Shown one piece after another: positions 42,390 to 51,902 of a DNA stretch of 64,000 nucleotides. Positions within the stretch are counted from its first letter, which is position 1. Every line of letters begins with the position of its first letter. The translations under genes and the position numbers were made by a program. Source of the stretch: JBFLYC01 sp040756735 (GTDB lineage: Bacteria; Bacillota; DSM-16504; Desulfitibacterales; Desulfitibacteraceae); NCBI GenBank assembly GCA_040756735.1, contig JBFLYC010000007.1, forward strand, positions 62,001-126,000. Reading direction: 5' to 3'. The notes under the pieces are model-generated. The model was not told where the DNA came from. It was given only the letters and a program-made list of their open reading frames with translations, and searched no databases.

Positions 42390-42905
42390 ATGAAGCATAC
42401 CCTGGCAGTTTTAGTGGAAAACAGGCCCGGTGTCCTGACGCGTATTGCAGGTTTATTTGCCCGCAGGGGTTATAATATTGAAAGTCTGGCAGTAGGTGAA
42501 ACTGAAGACCCCACTGTTTCTCGCATGACCATTGTCGTCGAGGGGGATGAAAAGGTTATAGAGCAGGTTACCAAACAGCTGCACAAGCTGGTAGATGTTA
42601 TTAAATTAAGTGACATATCTAATGAAGAGAACGTAGACAGGGAATTGATTCTCATCAAGGTAAATGCTGAGCCCCAGGTTAGAGCAGAAATCATGCAGAT
42701 TGTTGATATTTTCCGGGCAAGGATAGTCGATATAGGAAGAAACACCTTGATCATAGAGGCCACCGGAGATTCTGGGAAGATTAAGGCCATTGAGACTTCT
42801 TTAAAGCCCTTTGGCATAAGAGAACTGGTTAGAACAGGTAAAATAGCCATGGTTAGAGGCCCCAAGGTGAAAAACGGCAAAAATAATAAGAGCTTGAGTT
42901 TTTAG
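42390..42905 (+). CDS. ilvN: Acetolactate synthase small (regulatory) subunit
   Basis: A 171-residue regulatory subunit with an N-terminal ACT domain (LAVLVENRPGVLTRIAGLFA, RRGYNIESLAVG) that binds valine for feedback control, and the C-terminal ALS_ss_C domain (IVDIFRARIVDIG, LIIEATGD). It activates and regulates the large subunit. It lies between two large-subunit genes, so it could serve both. Confidence 0.96.
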   Translation: MKHTLAVLVENRPGVLTRIAGLFARRGYNIESLAVGETEDPTVSRMTIVVEGDEKVIEQVTKQLHKLVDVIKLSDISNEENVDRELILIKVNAEPQVRAEIMQIVDIFRARIVDIGRNTLIIEATGDSGKIKAIETSLKPFGIRELVRTGKIAMVRGPKVKNGKNNKSLSF

Positions 42906-42929
42906 CCTGGAGCCAAGGAGGTGGAATGC

Positions 42930-44588
42930 ATGGAAATTACAGGAGCAGAGTGTTTAATAAAATCTTTAGAGCAAGAAGACGTTTCAGTGATTTTTGGATA
43001 TCCTGGAGGCGCAGTAGTTCCCATCTATGATGCTTTATTGAATAGTTCTATCAAACATGTCCTTGTTCGTCAAGAACAGGCAGCAGTTCATGCTGCCAAC
43101 GGATATGCCAGGACCACAGGCAAGGTAGGAGTTTGCATGGCTACTTCAGGCCCTGGGGCAACCAATTTAGTCACCGGCATTGCAACAGCTTATATGGACT
43201 CCATTCCCATAGTTATTATTACTGGTCAGGTATCTACCCAAATGGTGGGCACTGATGCTTTTCAGGAGGTAGACATAACAGGTATCACCATGCCCATCAC
43301 CAAGTATAATTATCTAGTCAAAGATGTAAAGGATGTTCCAAGGGTTATTAAAGAGGCTTTTCACATTGCCTCAACAGGCAGGCCGGGTCCTGTCCTGATT
43401 GATATCCCCAAAAATATCAGCGACAGCAAGACCAAATGTAAACCTCATGAAAAGGTGGACCTGCGGGGTTACAAGCCTAATTATGTAGGCCATCCTTCCC
43501 AGATTAAAAATGCTTCCATGATGATTAACAGCAGTGTGCGGCCGGTTATTCTTGCCGGAGGAGGAGTTATTAACGCCGGGGCTTCAGAATATGTACAGAA
43601 GCTGGCCTATAGAATACAGGCTCCGGTGGTAACTACCTTGATGGGCATAGGTTCATTCCCTACAGATGATGAGTTGTCTCTCGGAATGCTGGGGATGCAT
43701 GGGACACCAGCTGCAAACCAGGCAGTTACTAATGCCGATCTCCTTGTTGCTTTAGGAGTAAGATTTGATGACAGGGCCACAGGCGCGGTAGAAAAATTTG
43801 CCCCTGGAGCAAAAATCATTCATATAGATATTGACCCTGCTGAAATTGGCAAAAATGTCAGGGCAGATCTGCCCATAGTCGGCGATGTAAAGCTGGTTTT
43901 AGAAGAACTCTTGAAACGTGTTGAGGAGGCAAAGCATGCCCAGTGGCTAGAGCAGGTGAAGCAGTACAGGCAGGCCACCCCCTTAAAATATCCCAAAGAA
44001 CAGCTTACGCCCCAGTATGTACTGCAGGTTATGAGTGAACTTGCCGGCAGTGAGGCAATCATCACCACCGATGTGGGGCAGCACCAGATGTGGGCCGCCC
44101 TCTATTGTAAATTTACCAGGCCTAATAAGTTTATATCATCAGGTGGACTGGGAACCATGGGTTATGGATTTCCTGCCTCCATAGGGGCTCAATTAGGCTG
44201 CCGGGATAAACTGGTTATTGCAGTAACAGGGGATGGTAGTTTTCAAATGCACATGGCAGAGATGGGTACAGCCATGGAGAACAATCTGCCCATTAAAATT
44301 ATCTTATTTAACAACAGCTGTCTTGGCCTTGTGAAACAGCTGCAGTATTTTTACTGTGATAAGAGGTATAATGCTATTGATTTTAGATGTAATCCTGATT
44401 TTATGCAGTTTGCCAGGTGCTATGGAGCGGAAGGTTACCGTATAACCTCTACTGATGAGGTTGAGCCGGTTTTGAAGGAAGCTTTTGGCAGCGGCAAGCT
44501 GACCATTATAGAGTGCCTGGTGTCTCCTGATAATTTGGTTTATCCCATGGTTTTAAATACAAAAGGCTTAGCAGAAATGGAATTGTAA
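42930..44588 (+). CDS. ilvB: Acetolactate synthase large subunit (second copy)
   Basis: A second acetolactate synthase large subunit, about 552 residues, clearly homologous to the first along its full length: FGYPGGAVVPIYDALL, catalytic Glu in VRQEQAAVHAANGYAR, and ThDP motif VTGDGSFQMHMAEMGTAMEN with NNSCLGLVKQLQ. The ATG was chosen because GGAGG lies eight bases upstream; a GTG nine bases earlier is too close. It stands where many Firmicutes have ilvC (ketol-acid reductoisomerase), which is absent here. Active-site motifs look intact. Confidence 0.95.
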   Translation: MEITGAECLIKSLEQEDVSVIFGYPGGAVVPIYDALLNSSIKHVLVRQEQAAVHAANGYARTTGKVGVCMATSGPGATNLVTGIATAYMDSIPIVIITGQVSTQMVGTDAFQEVDITGITMPITKYNYLVKDVKDVPRVIKEAFHIASTGRPGPVLIDIPKNISDSKTKCKPHEKVDLRGYKPNYVGHPSQIKNASMMINSSVRPVILAGGGVINAGASEYVQKLAYRIQAPVVTTLMGIGSFPTDDELSLGMLGMHGTPAANQAVTNADLLVALGVRFDDRATGAVEKFAPGAKIIHIDIDPAEIGKNVRADLPIVGDVKLVLEELLKRVEEAKHAQWLEQVKQYRQATPLKYPKEQLTPQYVLQVMSELAGSEAIITTDVGQHQMWAALYCKFTRPNKFISSGGLGTMGYGFPASIGAQLGCRDKLVIAVTGDGSFQMHMAEMGTAMENNLPIKIILFNNSCLGLVKQLQYFYCDKRYNAIDFRCNPDFMQFARCYGAEGYRITSTDEVEPVLKEAFGSGKLTIIECLVSPDNLVYPMVLNTKGLAEMEL

Positions 44589-44589
44589 G

Positions 44590-44672
44590 TTGGGGGACAT
44601 TCCTTACTAGAAGTGGGAAGCAGGATACTCTAACTTCTCGCCTCCAATAATGGCAGGCGTGTCCAACGTTCA
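44590..44672. repeat. GGGGACATTCC ... GGCGTGTCC dispersed repeat
   Basis: TTGGGGGACATTCCTTACTAG, then gaagtgggaagcagga and cttctcgcctcc, ending ggcaggcgtgtcc. It is a diverged copy of the 127-bp element at the N-gap, with the same complementary ends, between ilvB2 and leuA. Confidence 0.8.
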
Positions 44673-44697
44673 TTTAAAAAGAAGAAGGTGAAATGAG

Positions 44698-46233
44698 TTG
44701 GAATCTCAAAAAGTATATATTTTCGATACAACCCTGAGAGATGGCGAGCAGTCGCCAGGGGTCAATTTAAACATTCAGGAAAAATTAAAAATTGCCAGTC
44801 AGCTGGCCAAGTTAAATGTTGATGTGATTGAGGCCGGGTTTCCCATTGCTTCTCAAGGGGACTTTGAAGCTGTAAAGGCTGTGGCCCAGGAGATTAAGGG
44901 GCCTGTCATTGCAGCCCTCGCCCGCATTGCTACAAAGGATATTGACAGGGCCTGGGAAGCGGTAAAGTATGCCGAACGCCCCCGTATTCACACCTTTATT
45001 GCCACATCTGATATTCATTTAAAGCATAAACTGCGTATGTCCAGGGAAGAGGTTTTAGAAAAAATTGCCTGGGGCGTGGCTTATGCAAGAAATTATACTG
45101 ACGATGTTGAGTTTTCACCCGAAGATGGTTTTAGGACAGAATTGGACTTCATGTGCCAGGTAGTGGAAACTGCCATTAAGGCAGGCGCAACTGTAATAAA
45201 TATTCCTGATACGGTTGGGTATGCCACACCGGGAGAATTCGGGCTGTTTATTAAAGGTATTAAAGAAAGGGTGCCTAATATTCACAAGGCTATCCTTTCG
45301 GTACACTGCCATAATGATTTGGGCCTGGCAGTGGCTAATTCCCTTTCAGCTCTATTAAATGGAGCCCAGCAGGTAGAGGTAGCGGTGAATGGAATAGGAG
45401 AACGCGCCGGCAACACTTCCCTGGAAGAATTGGTTATGGGTATCTACACCCGTCAGGATTACTACAACTTGTTTACAGATATTAACCTGCATGAAATCTA
45501 CCGCACCAGCAAAATGGTATCTAACCTTACCGGTATGTCCATCCAGCCAAACAAGGCCATTGTGGGCAAAAATGCTTTTGCCCATGAGTCGGGAATTCAC
45601 CAGGACGGGGTTCTTAAAGAAAGGACCACTTATGAAATCATGAACCCAGAATTGATTGGCCTGGTGCAAAACAACATTGTTTTAGGAAAACACTCAGGAA
45701 GGCATGCATTTCAAAAAAGGCTGGAGGAATTGGGCTTCTCCTTAAAACAAGAGGAATTAGACAATGCCTTTGAAAGATTTAAGATGCTCACCGACAAGAA
45801 AAAGGAGATTTCCGATAAGGATTTAGAAGCCATTGTGGAAGACGAAATCAAGGTCATCCCACAAAAATTCGAGCTGAGGCACCTGCATGTGTCCAGCGGC
45901 AACACGGTGGTACCCACTGCTACCCTGGGTATTTTTGACCAGGAAAAACTCATTGAGGAAGCTGCTTGCGCGGATGGTCCCATTGATGCGGTCTTTAGAA
46001 CTATCGATAAGATTACAGGCATCAAGGCTTACTTAAAACACTATGCTTTGAATGCCATTACAGGCGGCAAGGATGCCATAGCTGAAGTAACTGTCAAGGT
46101 GTGTCATGAAAAGATAGTTTACACAGGCAGGGGGCACAGCACGGATATCATCGAGGCAAGCGCCAGGGCTTACTTAAATGCCATCAATAAACTATACTAT
46201 GAACATTACAGAGTTTTTGAAGGGAGGGAGTAA
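44698..46233 (+). CDS. leuA: 2-isopropylmalate synthase
   Basis: Condenses acetyl-CoA with 2-ketoisovalerate, the first step to leucine. 511 residues. The catalytic TIM barrel has FDTTLRDGEQSPGVNL, the HCHNDLGLAVANSL metal site and the VNGIGERAGNTSLEE block. The C-terminal LeuA dimer domain holds the leucine feedback site (ITGGKDAIAEVTVKV, YTGRGHSTDIIEASARAY). TTG start with AAGGTG upstream; an overlapping ATG is out of frame. leuC follows three bases after the stop. Confidence 0.96.
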   Translation: MESQKVYIFDTTLRDGEQSPGVNLNIQEKLKIASQLAKLNVDVIEAGFPIASQGDFEAVKAVAQEIKGPVIAALARIATKDIDRAWEAVKYAERPRIHTFIATSDIHLKHKLRMSREEVLEKIAWGVAYARNYTDDVEFSPEDGFRTELDFMCQVVETAIKAGATVINIPDTVGYATPGEFGLFIKGIKERVPNIHKAILSVHCHNDLGLAVANSLSALLNGAQQVEVAVNGIGERAGNTSLEELVMGIYTRQDYYNLFTDINLHEIYRTSKMVSNLTGMSIQPNKAIVGKNAFAHESGIHQDGVLKERTTYEIMNPELIGLVQNNIVLGKHSGRHAFQKRLEELGFSLKQEELDNAFERFKMLTDKKKEISDKDLEAIVEDEIKVIPQKFELRHLHVSSGNTVVPTATLGIFDQEKLIEEAACADGPIDAVFRTIDKITGIKAYLKHYALNAITGGKDAIAEVTVKVCHEKIVYTGRGHSTDIIEASARAYLNAINKLYYEHYRVFEGRE

Positions 46234-46236
46234 GCC

Positions 46237-47499
46237 GTGGGAATGACAATAACAGAAAAAATCCTGGCAGCTCATGCCGGGTTGGATAAAGTAGAACCTG
46301 GCCAGCTCATCAATGCAAAACTAGATGTTGTCCTGGGCAATGACATTACCGCACCTGTGGCTATTAAAGAGTTTAGAAGGACAGGTAAAGAGAAGGTCTT
46401 TGACAAGGAGAAAGTTGTCCTTGTGCCTGATCATTTTACGCCTAATAAGGATATCAAGTCTGCGGAGCAGGCCAAAATCTTAAGAGATTTCGCCAGGGAA
46501 CAAGAACTGACAAACTATTTTGAGGTGGGCAGGATGGGCATAGAACACTGCCTGCTCCCCGAGCAGGGCCTGGTCGGCCCTGGAGATGTGGTCATTGGGG
46601 CGGATTCTCATACATGTACTTATGGAGCCCTGGGGGCCTTTGCTACAGGGGTTGGCAGCACAGACATGGCAGCAGGTATGGCTTTAGGTGAAGCCTGGTT
46701 TAAAGTGCCTGAAAGCATTAAATTCATATACCATGGGAAACTGCAGGAATGGGTGGCAGGCAAGGATCTGATACTGTACACCATAGGCAAAATCGGTGTG
46801 GATGGAGCACGCTACCAGGCCATGGAGTTTACCGGTGAGGCTATAGAAAGCCTGTCCATGGACAGCCGTTTTACCATGGCCAACATGGCCATCGAGGCAG
46901 GAGGTAAAAACGGCATCATAGCTCCTGATAGGATCACCGAAGAATATGTAAAGGGAAGGGTTAAACGCCCGTATAAATTTTATTACAGCGACTCAGATGC
47001 CAGATACAGCCAAATAATAGACATTGATGCGGCGTTGATAGAACCACAGGTGGCTTTCCCTCATCTGCCGGAAAACACCAGGGGTATCAGCGAGGCTGGT
47101 CTGGTGCTCATTGACCAGGTGATTATCGGGTCATGCACCAACGGGAGATTAGAAGACCTGAGGATGGCAGCAGGTATCCTTAAGGGTAAAAAGGTTCATC
47201 CTGAAATTCGCCTGATCATCTTCCCAGGCACCCAACAAATCTACCTGGATGCCATGAGAGAAGGTTTATTTGAAATATTTGTAGAAGCCGGAGCAGTTGT
47301 AAGTACCCCTACCTGCGGTCCGTGTCTTGGGGGGCATATGGGCATACTTGCTAAAGGCGAAAAAGCCCTGGCAACCACCAACAGGAATTTTGTCGGCCGT
47401 ATGGGTCACCCTGAAAGTGAAGTATACCTGTCAGGCCCTGCAGTGGCAGCAGCAAGCGCTGTAAAGGGCAGGCTGGCAGCACCCCAGGAGGTGATATAA
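46237..47499 (+). CDS. leuC: 3-isopropylmalate dehydratase large subunit
   Basis: Aconitase-family [4Fe-4S] subunit, 420 residues, the shorter archaeal/clostridial type. Cluster cysteines are in IGSCTNGRLEDL and TPTCGPCLGGHMG, and GADSHTCTYGALGAFATGVG is the substrate loop. GTG start eight bases after GGAGGG. It works with LeuD, whose ATG begins immediately after its stop. Confidence 0.96.
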   Translation: MGMTITEKILAAHAGLDKVEPGQLINAKLDVVLGNDITAPVAIKEFRRTGKEKVFDKEKVVLVPDHFTPNKDIKSAEQAKILRDFAREQELTNYFEVGRMGIEHCLLPEQGLVGPGDVVIGADSHTCTYGALGAFATGVGSTDMAAGMALGEAWFKVPESIKFIYHGKLQEWVAGKDLILYTIGKIGVDGARYQAMEFTGEAIESLSMDSRFTMANMAIEAGGKNGIIAPDRITEEYVKGRVKRPYKFYYSDSDARYSQIIDIDAALIEPQVAFPHLPENTRGISEAGLVLIDQVIIGSCTNGRLEDLRMAAGILKGKKVHPEIRLIIFPGTQQIYLDAMREGLFEIFVEAGAVVSTPTCGPCLGGHMGILAKGEKALATTNRNFVGRMGHPESEVYLSGPAVAAASAVKGRLAAPQEVI

Positions 47500-48000
47500 A
47501 TGCTGCTTAGAGGAAAAGCATGGAAATTCGGAAATGACGTGGATACTGATGCTATTATTCCGGCTAGATATTTAAACACTACAGACCCTCAAGAACTAGC
47601 CGAGCACTGCATGGAGGATGCTGACCCTGACTTTCCCCAGAAGGTCAGCAAGGGGGATATCATTGTAGCCGGTAAAAATTTTGGCTGCGGCAGCTCACGG
47701 GAGCACGCTCCCATTGCTATCAAGGCAGCAGGGGTATCATGTGTAATTGCCAGGTCCTTTGCCAGGATCTTTTACAGGAATTCCATCAACATTGGTCTGC
47801 CCATTATGGAGTCACCGGAAGGGGCAGCAGCAATAGAGGAAGGTCATGAAGTGGAAGTGGATGCTAAGGAAGGGAAGATTAAAAACTTGACCACAGGTGA
47901 GACCTATACAGCCGCTCCCTTCCCCGATTTTATGAGGCAGATTATCTCAGCAGGCGGTTTGATAAACTATGTGGCCGAAAGGGTGAAAAAAGATGGTTAA
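47500..48000 (+). CDS. leuD: 3-isopropylmalate dehydratase small subunit
   Basis: 166 residues: the swivel domain with the GKNFGCGSSREHAPIA substrate-recognition loop and DVDTDAIIPARYL near the N-terminus. CAGGAGGTG at the end of leuC is its ribosome binding site. It overlaps leuB by eight bases. With LeuC it isomerises 2- to 3-isopropylmalate; close homologues also serve the citramalate route, which the cimA gene here makes relevant. Confidence 0.96.
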   Translation: MLLRGKAWKFGNDVDTDAIIPARYLNTTDPQELAEHCMEDADPDFPQKVSKGDIIVAGKNFGCGSSREHAPIAIKAAGVSCVIARSFARIFYRNSINIGLPIMESPEGAAAIEEGHEVEVDAKEGKIKNLTTGETYTAAPFPDFMRQIISAGGLINYVAERVKKDG

Positions 48001-49063
48001 GATAGCTGTTTTACCAGGAGACGGAATAGGTTTAGAAATAGTGCCCGAGGCAGTAAAAGTCCTTGAACTTATCGGTCCAAAATACGGCCTTAGCTTTGAG
48101 TTTTGCCATGGGCTAATAGGCGGAGCAGCCATAGATGAGGTTGGCGCTGCCCTGCCGGATGAGACTCTGGAATTGTGCAGGGCCAGCCAGGCGGTACTCC
48201 TTGGGGCCATAGGAGGTCCAAAATGGGATAATCTCCCAGCCCAGCAAAGGCCCGAATTAGGAGCTTTACTCCCCTTGAGAAAGAAGTTGGGCCTATATGC
48301 CAATGTAAGGCCTGCTGTCCTAAACCCTGCCCTCATGGGTGCATCGCCCCTGAGGGAGCATGTTGTTGCAGGTACAGATCTGGTGGTAATCAGAGAATTA
48401 ACCGGAGGTCTTTACTTTGGTGAAAAATACAGGGAACCCCATGAGACAGGGGAAAAGGTTGTAGATACCCTGGTTTACACCACTGGCGAGATTGAACAGA
48501 TTGGCCGTCTGGCCTTTGAAATAGCGCAAAAGAGGAACAAGAAACTAACCAGTGTAGATAAGGCTAATGTGATAGAAAGCTCCCGCCTGTGGCGAGAAAC
48601 AATCACAAGACTTGCTTCAGAGTATCCGGATGTTGCCTTGGAGCATATGTATGTGGACAACTGCGCAATGCAGCTCATACGCAATCCAAGACAATTTGAT
48701 GTAATAGTCACCGAGAATATGTTTGGCGATATACTTACAGATGAAGCCTCAATGCTGACAGGTTCTATCGGCATGCTTGCTTCAGCAAGCTTTGGCGGCA
48801 GCGTAGCCCTCTACGAACCCGCCCATGGTTCAGCCCCTGACATTGCCGGTCAGGATAAAGCTAATCCCCTGGCAACCATCCTTTCAGCTGCCATGATGTT
48901 AAGATACAGCTTTGACTGTCCCCAGGGGGCCCAGGAGATAGAAAGGGCAGTAGATGCAGCGCTGGCAGACGGCTATAGGACTGGAGACATAATGGAAGAG
49001 GGCAAAAAACTGGTAGGCACTAAAGAAATGGGACGTTTAGTCCGTGAAAAGCTGGGAGAGTAG
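47993..49063 (+). CDS. leuB: 3-isopropylmalate dehydrogenase
   Basis: NAD-dependent decarboxylating dehydrogenase, 356 residues. It has LPGDGIGLEIVPEAVKVL, the substrate loop VIRELTGGLYFGEKY, VDKANVIESSRLWRE, the metal-binding DNCAMQL and EPAHGSAPDIAGQDKANP. Completes leucine synthesis to 2-ketoisocaproate and can also act on the citramalate-derived methylmalate. The start overlaps leuD. Confidence 0.97.
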   Translation: MVKIAVLPGDGIGLEIVPEAVKVLELIGPKYGLSFEFCHGLIGGAAIDEVGAALPDETLELCRASQAVLLGAIGGPKWDNLPAQQRPELGALLPLRKKLGLYANVRPAVLNPALMGASPLREHVVAGTDLVVIRELTGGLYFGEKYREPHETGEKVVDTLVYTTGEIEQIGRLAFEIAQKRNKKLTSVDKANVIESSRLWRETITRLASEYPDVALEHMYVDNCAMQLIRNPRQFDVIVTENMFGDILTDEASMLTGSIGMLASASFGGSVALYEPAHGSAPDIAGQDKANPLATILSAAMMLRYSFDCPQGAQEIERAVDAALADGYRTGDIMEEGKKLVGTKEMGRLVREKLGE

Positions 49064-49068
49064 ATCAT

Positions 49069-50658
49069 ATGAAGATTACTATCTTCGATACCACGCTCAG
49101 GGACGGAACCCAGGGTGAAGGGGTCAGCGTCTCTGTTCACGATAAACTAAAAATTGCCAGGAAATTGGATTGGCTGGGGGTTGAGTATATAGAAGGAGGA
49201 TGGCCCTTCTCCAACCCCAAGGATACGGAGTTTTTCCAGGAAGCAGCCAAACACAGCTGGAGGGGCAAAATTTGCTCCTTTGGGAGTACTTGCAGGGTAG
49301 GCGCAAAGGCTGAGGAAGATCCTAATATCCTGGCCATGCTGGCATGCGGGGCTCCTGCCTCAGCCATCTTTGGCAAGACCTGGGATTACCAGGTAACCAA
49401 GGCTCTTGGTACTAACCTGGAAGAGAACTTGAGGATGATTCATGATAGTATGGCTTGTCTTGTGCAAAATGGCATAGAAGTGATCTTTGATGCGGAGCAT
49501 TTCTTTGACGGTTATAAGGCCAATCCTGGTTATGCCATGCAGTGCCTTGAGGCAGCCCAAAAAGGTGGAGCATCATGGCTGGTTTTATGCGATACCAATG
49601 GCGGGGCTTTGCCCTCAGAGGTTTTTGCCATAGTAAAAGAATGTGTAAAAAGATTTTCAGTTCCCATCGGTATACATGCTCATAATGACGGGGAACTGGC
49701 TGTGGCTAATACTCTGTCTGCAGTACAGGCCGGCGCCGGGATGATCCATGGCACTATTAATGGTATAGGTGAAAGATGCGGCAATGCCAACCTGTGTTCA
49801 GTGATTCCTAACCTGGAATTAAAGCTTGGTCATGAAACATCTGTAAGACCAAAACTTGAGCATTTGACTGAAACAGCTCGTTATGTTGCGGAAATAATGA
49901 ATCTAATAATACCAAATCACCAGCCTTTTGTGGGTTACAGCGCTTTTGCCCATAAAGGCGGGATGCATGCTAATGCTGTCTTGAAGCATCCCAGTACCTA
50001 TGAGCATATTACACCGGAAACTGTAGGTAACGGCCGGAGAATTCTTATGTCTGAACTGGCAGGTACCAGCAATTTGATTTTCAAAGCCAAGGAACTGGGT
50101 TTATCCATAGAAGATAAAGAAACTTTAAGAGCTGTCATAGATCAGGTGAAAACTTTGGAACATGAAGGTTTTCAGTTTGAAGGGGCCGAAGCTTCCCTGG
50201 AACTCCTGTTATATAAAACTCTTGGTTATTACAGGGACCATTTCCAACTGGAGAATTTTAAAGTTATTGTAGAAAAGCGAGGAAATGAGGAGTTTAATTC
50301 AGAAGCCATCATCAAGCTAAAAGTAGGCGATCAGATAGTTCATACTGCAGCAGAAGGCAACGGTCCTGTCAACGCCATGGATAACGCCTTGAGGAAGGCC
50401 TTGGAAAAATCATACCCAATTATCGGCCAAATGCATTTATCTGACTACAAGGTTAGGGTCCTGGAGGGAAGCCATGCCACGGCCGCCAAGGTTCGTGTCC
50501 TTATTGAATCAAAGGATCAGAACAATAACTGGAGTACCGTTGGAGTGTCACCCAACATCATTGAAGCAAGCTGGCAGGCTTTACTGGACAGCATTTATTA
50601 TGCTCTCCTCAAGGAGCAGATGGGTAAACAGGCCAGGGAGGTTATCGAGGGGGAATAA
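49069..50658 (+). CDS. cimA: (R)-citramalate synthase
   Basis: LeuA-family enzyme that condenses acetyl-CoA with pyruvate, providing a threonine-independent route to 2-ketobutyrate and isoleucine. 529 residues: FDTTLRDGTQGEGVSVSV, VEYIEGGWPFSNPKD, IHAHNDGELAVANTL, INGIGERCGNANLCSV, and a C-terminal regulatory domain (GNGPVNAMDNALRKAL). The GGWP and AHNDGELA variants separate this CimA type from LeuA. It lies five bases after leuB. With leuCDB it completes the citramalate pathway. Confidence 0.94.
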   Translation: MKITIFDTTLRDGTQGEGVSVSVHDKLKIARKLDWLGVEYIEGGWPFSNPKDTEFFQEAAKHSWRGKICSFGSTCRVGAKAEEDPNILAMLACGAPASAIFGKTWDYQVTKALGTNLEENLRMIHDSMACLVQNGIEVIFDAEHFFDGYKANPGYAMQCLEAAQKGGASWLVLCDTNGGALPSEVFAIVKECVKRFSVPIGIHAHNDGELAVANTLSAVQAGAGMIHGTINGIGERCGNANLCSVIPNLELKLGHETSVRPKLEHLTETARYVAEIMNLIIPNHQPFVGYSAFAHKGGMHANAVLKHPSTYEHITPETVGNGRRILMSELAGTSNLIFKAKELGLSIEDKETLRAVIDQVKTLEHEGFQFEGAEASLELLLYKTLGYYRDHFQLENFKVIVEKRGNEEFNSEAIIKLKVGDQIVHTAAEGNGPVNAMDNALRKALEKSYPIIGQMHLSDYKVRVLEGSHATAAKVRVLIESKDQNNNWSTVGVSPNIIEASWQALLDSIYYALLKEQMGKQAREVIEGE

Positions 50659-50663
50659 ACAAA

Positions 50664-51902
50664 ATGGTTTCGCTTGCATTTACGTTAGGCGCTTTTATAC
50701 TGGTGGTCCTGATTGTCAATAAAACCGGGGCCACATGGATAGCTATGCTGGTTGGTTCGCTGGCGGCAGCTTTGGGGTCTGGATTAACTCCCGAAGCTGC
50801 CCTAAATATTGTTTATAAGGTTCTCACTACCTATTCTTCATTGTCGTTGATAGCCATTGTGGTATTAATCAAGTCTTTGGGACATATTATGGGTAAAGCA
50901 GGGCTTATAGATAGAATGATTGATTCTCTTAAGACAATCATTAGAAATCCCAGGCTGTTAACTGCCATAATCCCGGCTCTGTTGGGGTTACTGCCCATAC
51001 CGGGAGGAGCCTACATGTCTGCGCCCCTGGTTGACAAGACAGGATCCTACTTTTCCCTTCCCCTGGAGAATAAAACTGCCGCTAACCTCCTTTACAGGCA
51101 CCTGGTATACTTTATTTTTCCACTTTACCATGCATTGATTTTAATTCAAAGCATTACAACTATCAGCCTGTACAAAATAATAGGTTTTTGCTTTGTTCCT
51201 GTGATAGCCAGCGGGACAGTTGGTTACTGGTATATTATGCCTCATAAATACATGACTGACAGCGAACAATCTCAAAAGCAGTGGGAGGCAGGAGACAACA
51301 GGCTGTGGCAGGAATTTTTCGTTTCCAGCTCACCAATATTGCTGCTAGTTGGTCTTGCTGTGATCACGCACGATTTCTTATGGGCAACCCTGATAGCCAT
51401 TGCCGTTACCATTGTGCTGGCTGCTCACGGGGACATGAACATCTTTAAAAGGACTGTCCTTGAGGATTTTCTTAAACCACTGGATTGGAAGCTGGGTTTA
51501 ACCATTTTGGGCATTCTATTGTTCCAAAGATATGTCGAATCAGGCGGGGCCCTTCTTCTCATAGCGGACTTTCTAACCGGCCTGGGAATTCCCCTGTTGG
51601 TATTGCTCATGGTAACTTCATTTATTATTGGCGCCCTTATGGGTTCAACTCTTGGGGCCATGGCAGTAGTCCTGGCCATATTTTTCCCCATAATACCTGG
51701 GGGGCAGCAAGCTGTTGTCTATGTGAGCATTGCCTATTTGACTGCCATGGTTGGCTATAACTTGTCACCCATTCACTTGTGCCTGATTCTTACCCAGGAA
51801 TACTTTTGCGGAGATCTAAAAAGGGCCTATCCTTTATTGATAGTGCCCTTCATGACTTTAATAATTACCGGCCTGATTATCGGCTGGTGGATGGGTTTTT
51901 AA
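50664..51902 (+). CDS. DUF401-family membrane protein (putative transporter)
   Basis: A 412-residue polytopic protein with about ten helices, resembling DUF401 permease-like proteins: LLPIPGGAYMSAPLVDKTG in the first half and GSTLGAMAVVLAIFFPI, AYLTAMVGYNLSPIHLCL in the second. This two-half layout recalls ion-driven carboxylate carriers. It is the last gene of the operon, five bases after cimA, so branched-chain metabolite transport is possible. Its 3' end overlaps the convergent DUF881 gene by 26 bp. Confidence 0.8.
   Translation: MVSLAFTLGAFILVVLIVNKTGATWIAMLVGSLAAALGSGLTPEAALNIVYKVLTTYSSLSLIAIVVLIKSLGHIMGKAGLIDRMIDSLKTIIRNPRLLTAIIPALLGLLPIPGGAYMSAPLVDKTGSYFSLPLENKTAANLLYRHLVYFIFPLYHALILIQSITTISLYKIIGFCFVPVIASGTVGYWYIMPHKYMTDSEQSQKQWEAGDNRLWQEFFVSSSPILLLVGLAVITHDFLWATLIAIAVTIVLAAHGDMNIFKRTVLEDFLKPLDWKLGLTILGILLFQRYVESGGALLLIADFLTGLGIPLLVLLMVTSFIIGALMGSTLGAMAVVLAIFFPIIPGGQQAVVYVSIAYLTAMVGYNLSPIHLCLILTQEYFCGDLKRAYPLLIVPFMTLIITGLIIGWWMGF

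Noticed and set aside
42921..42929. GTG start nine bases upstream for the second ilvB
   Set aside because: It overlaps the GGAGG sequence itself; the ATG at 42930 has correct spacing.
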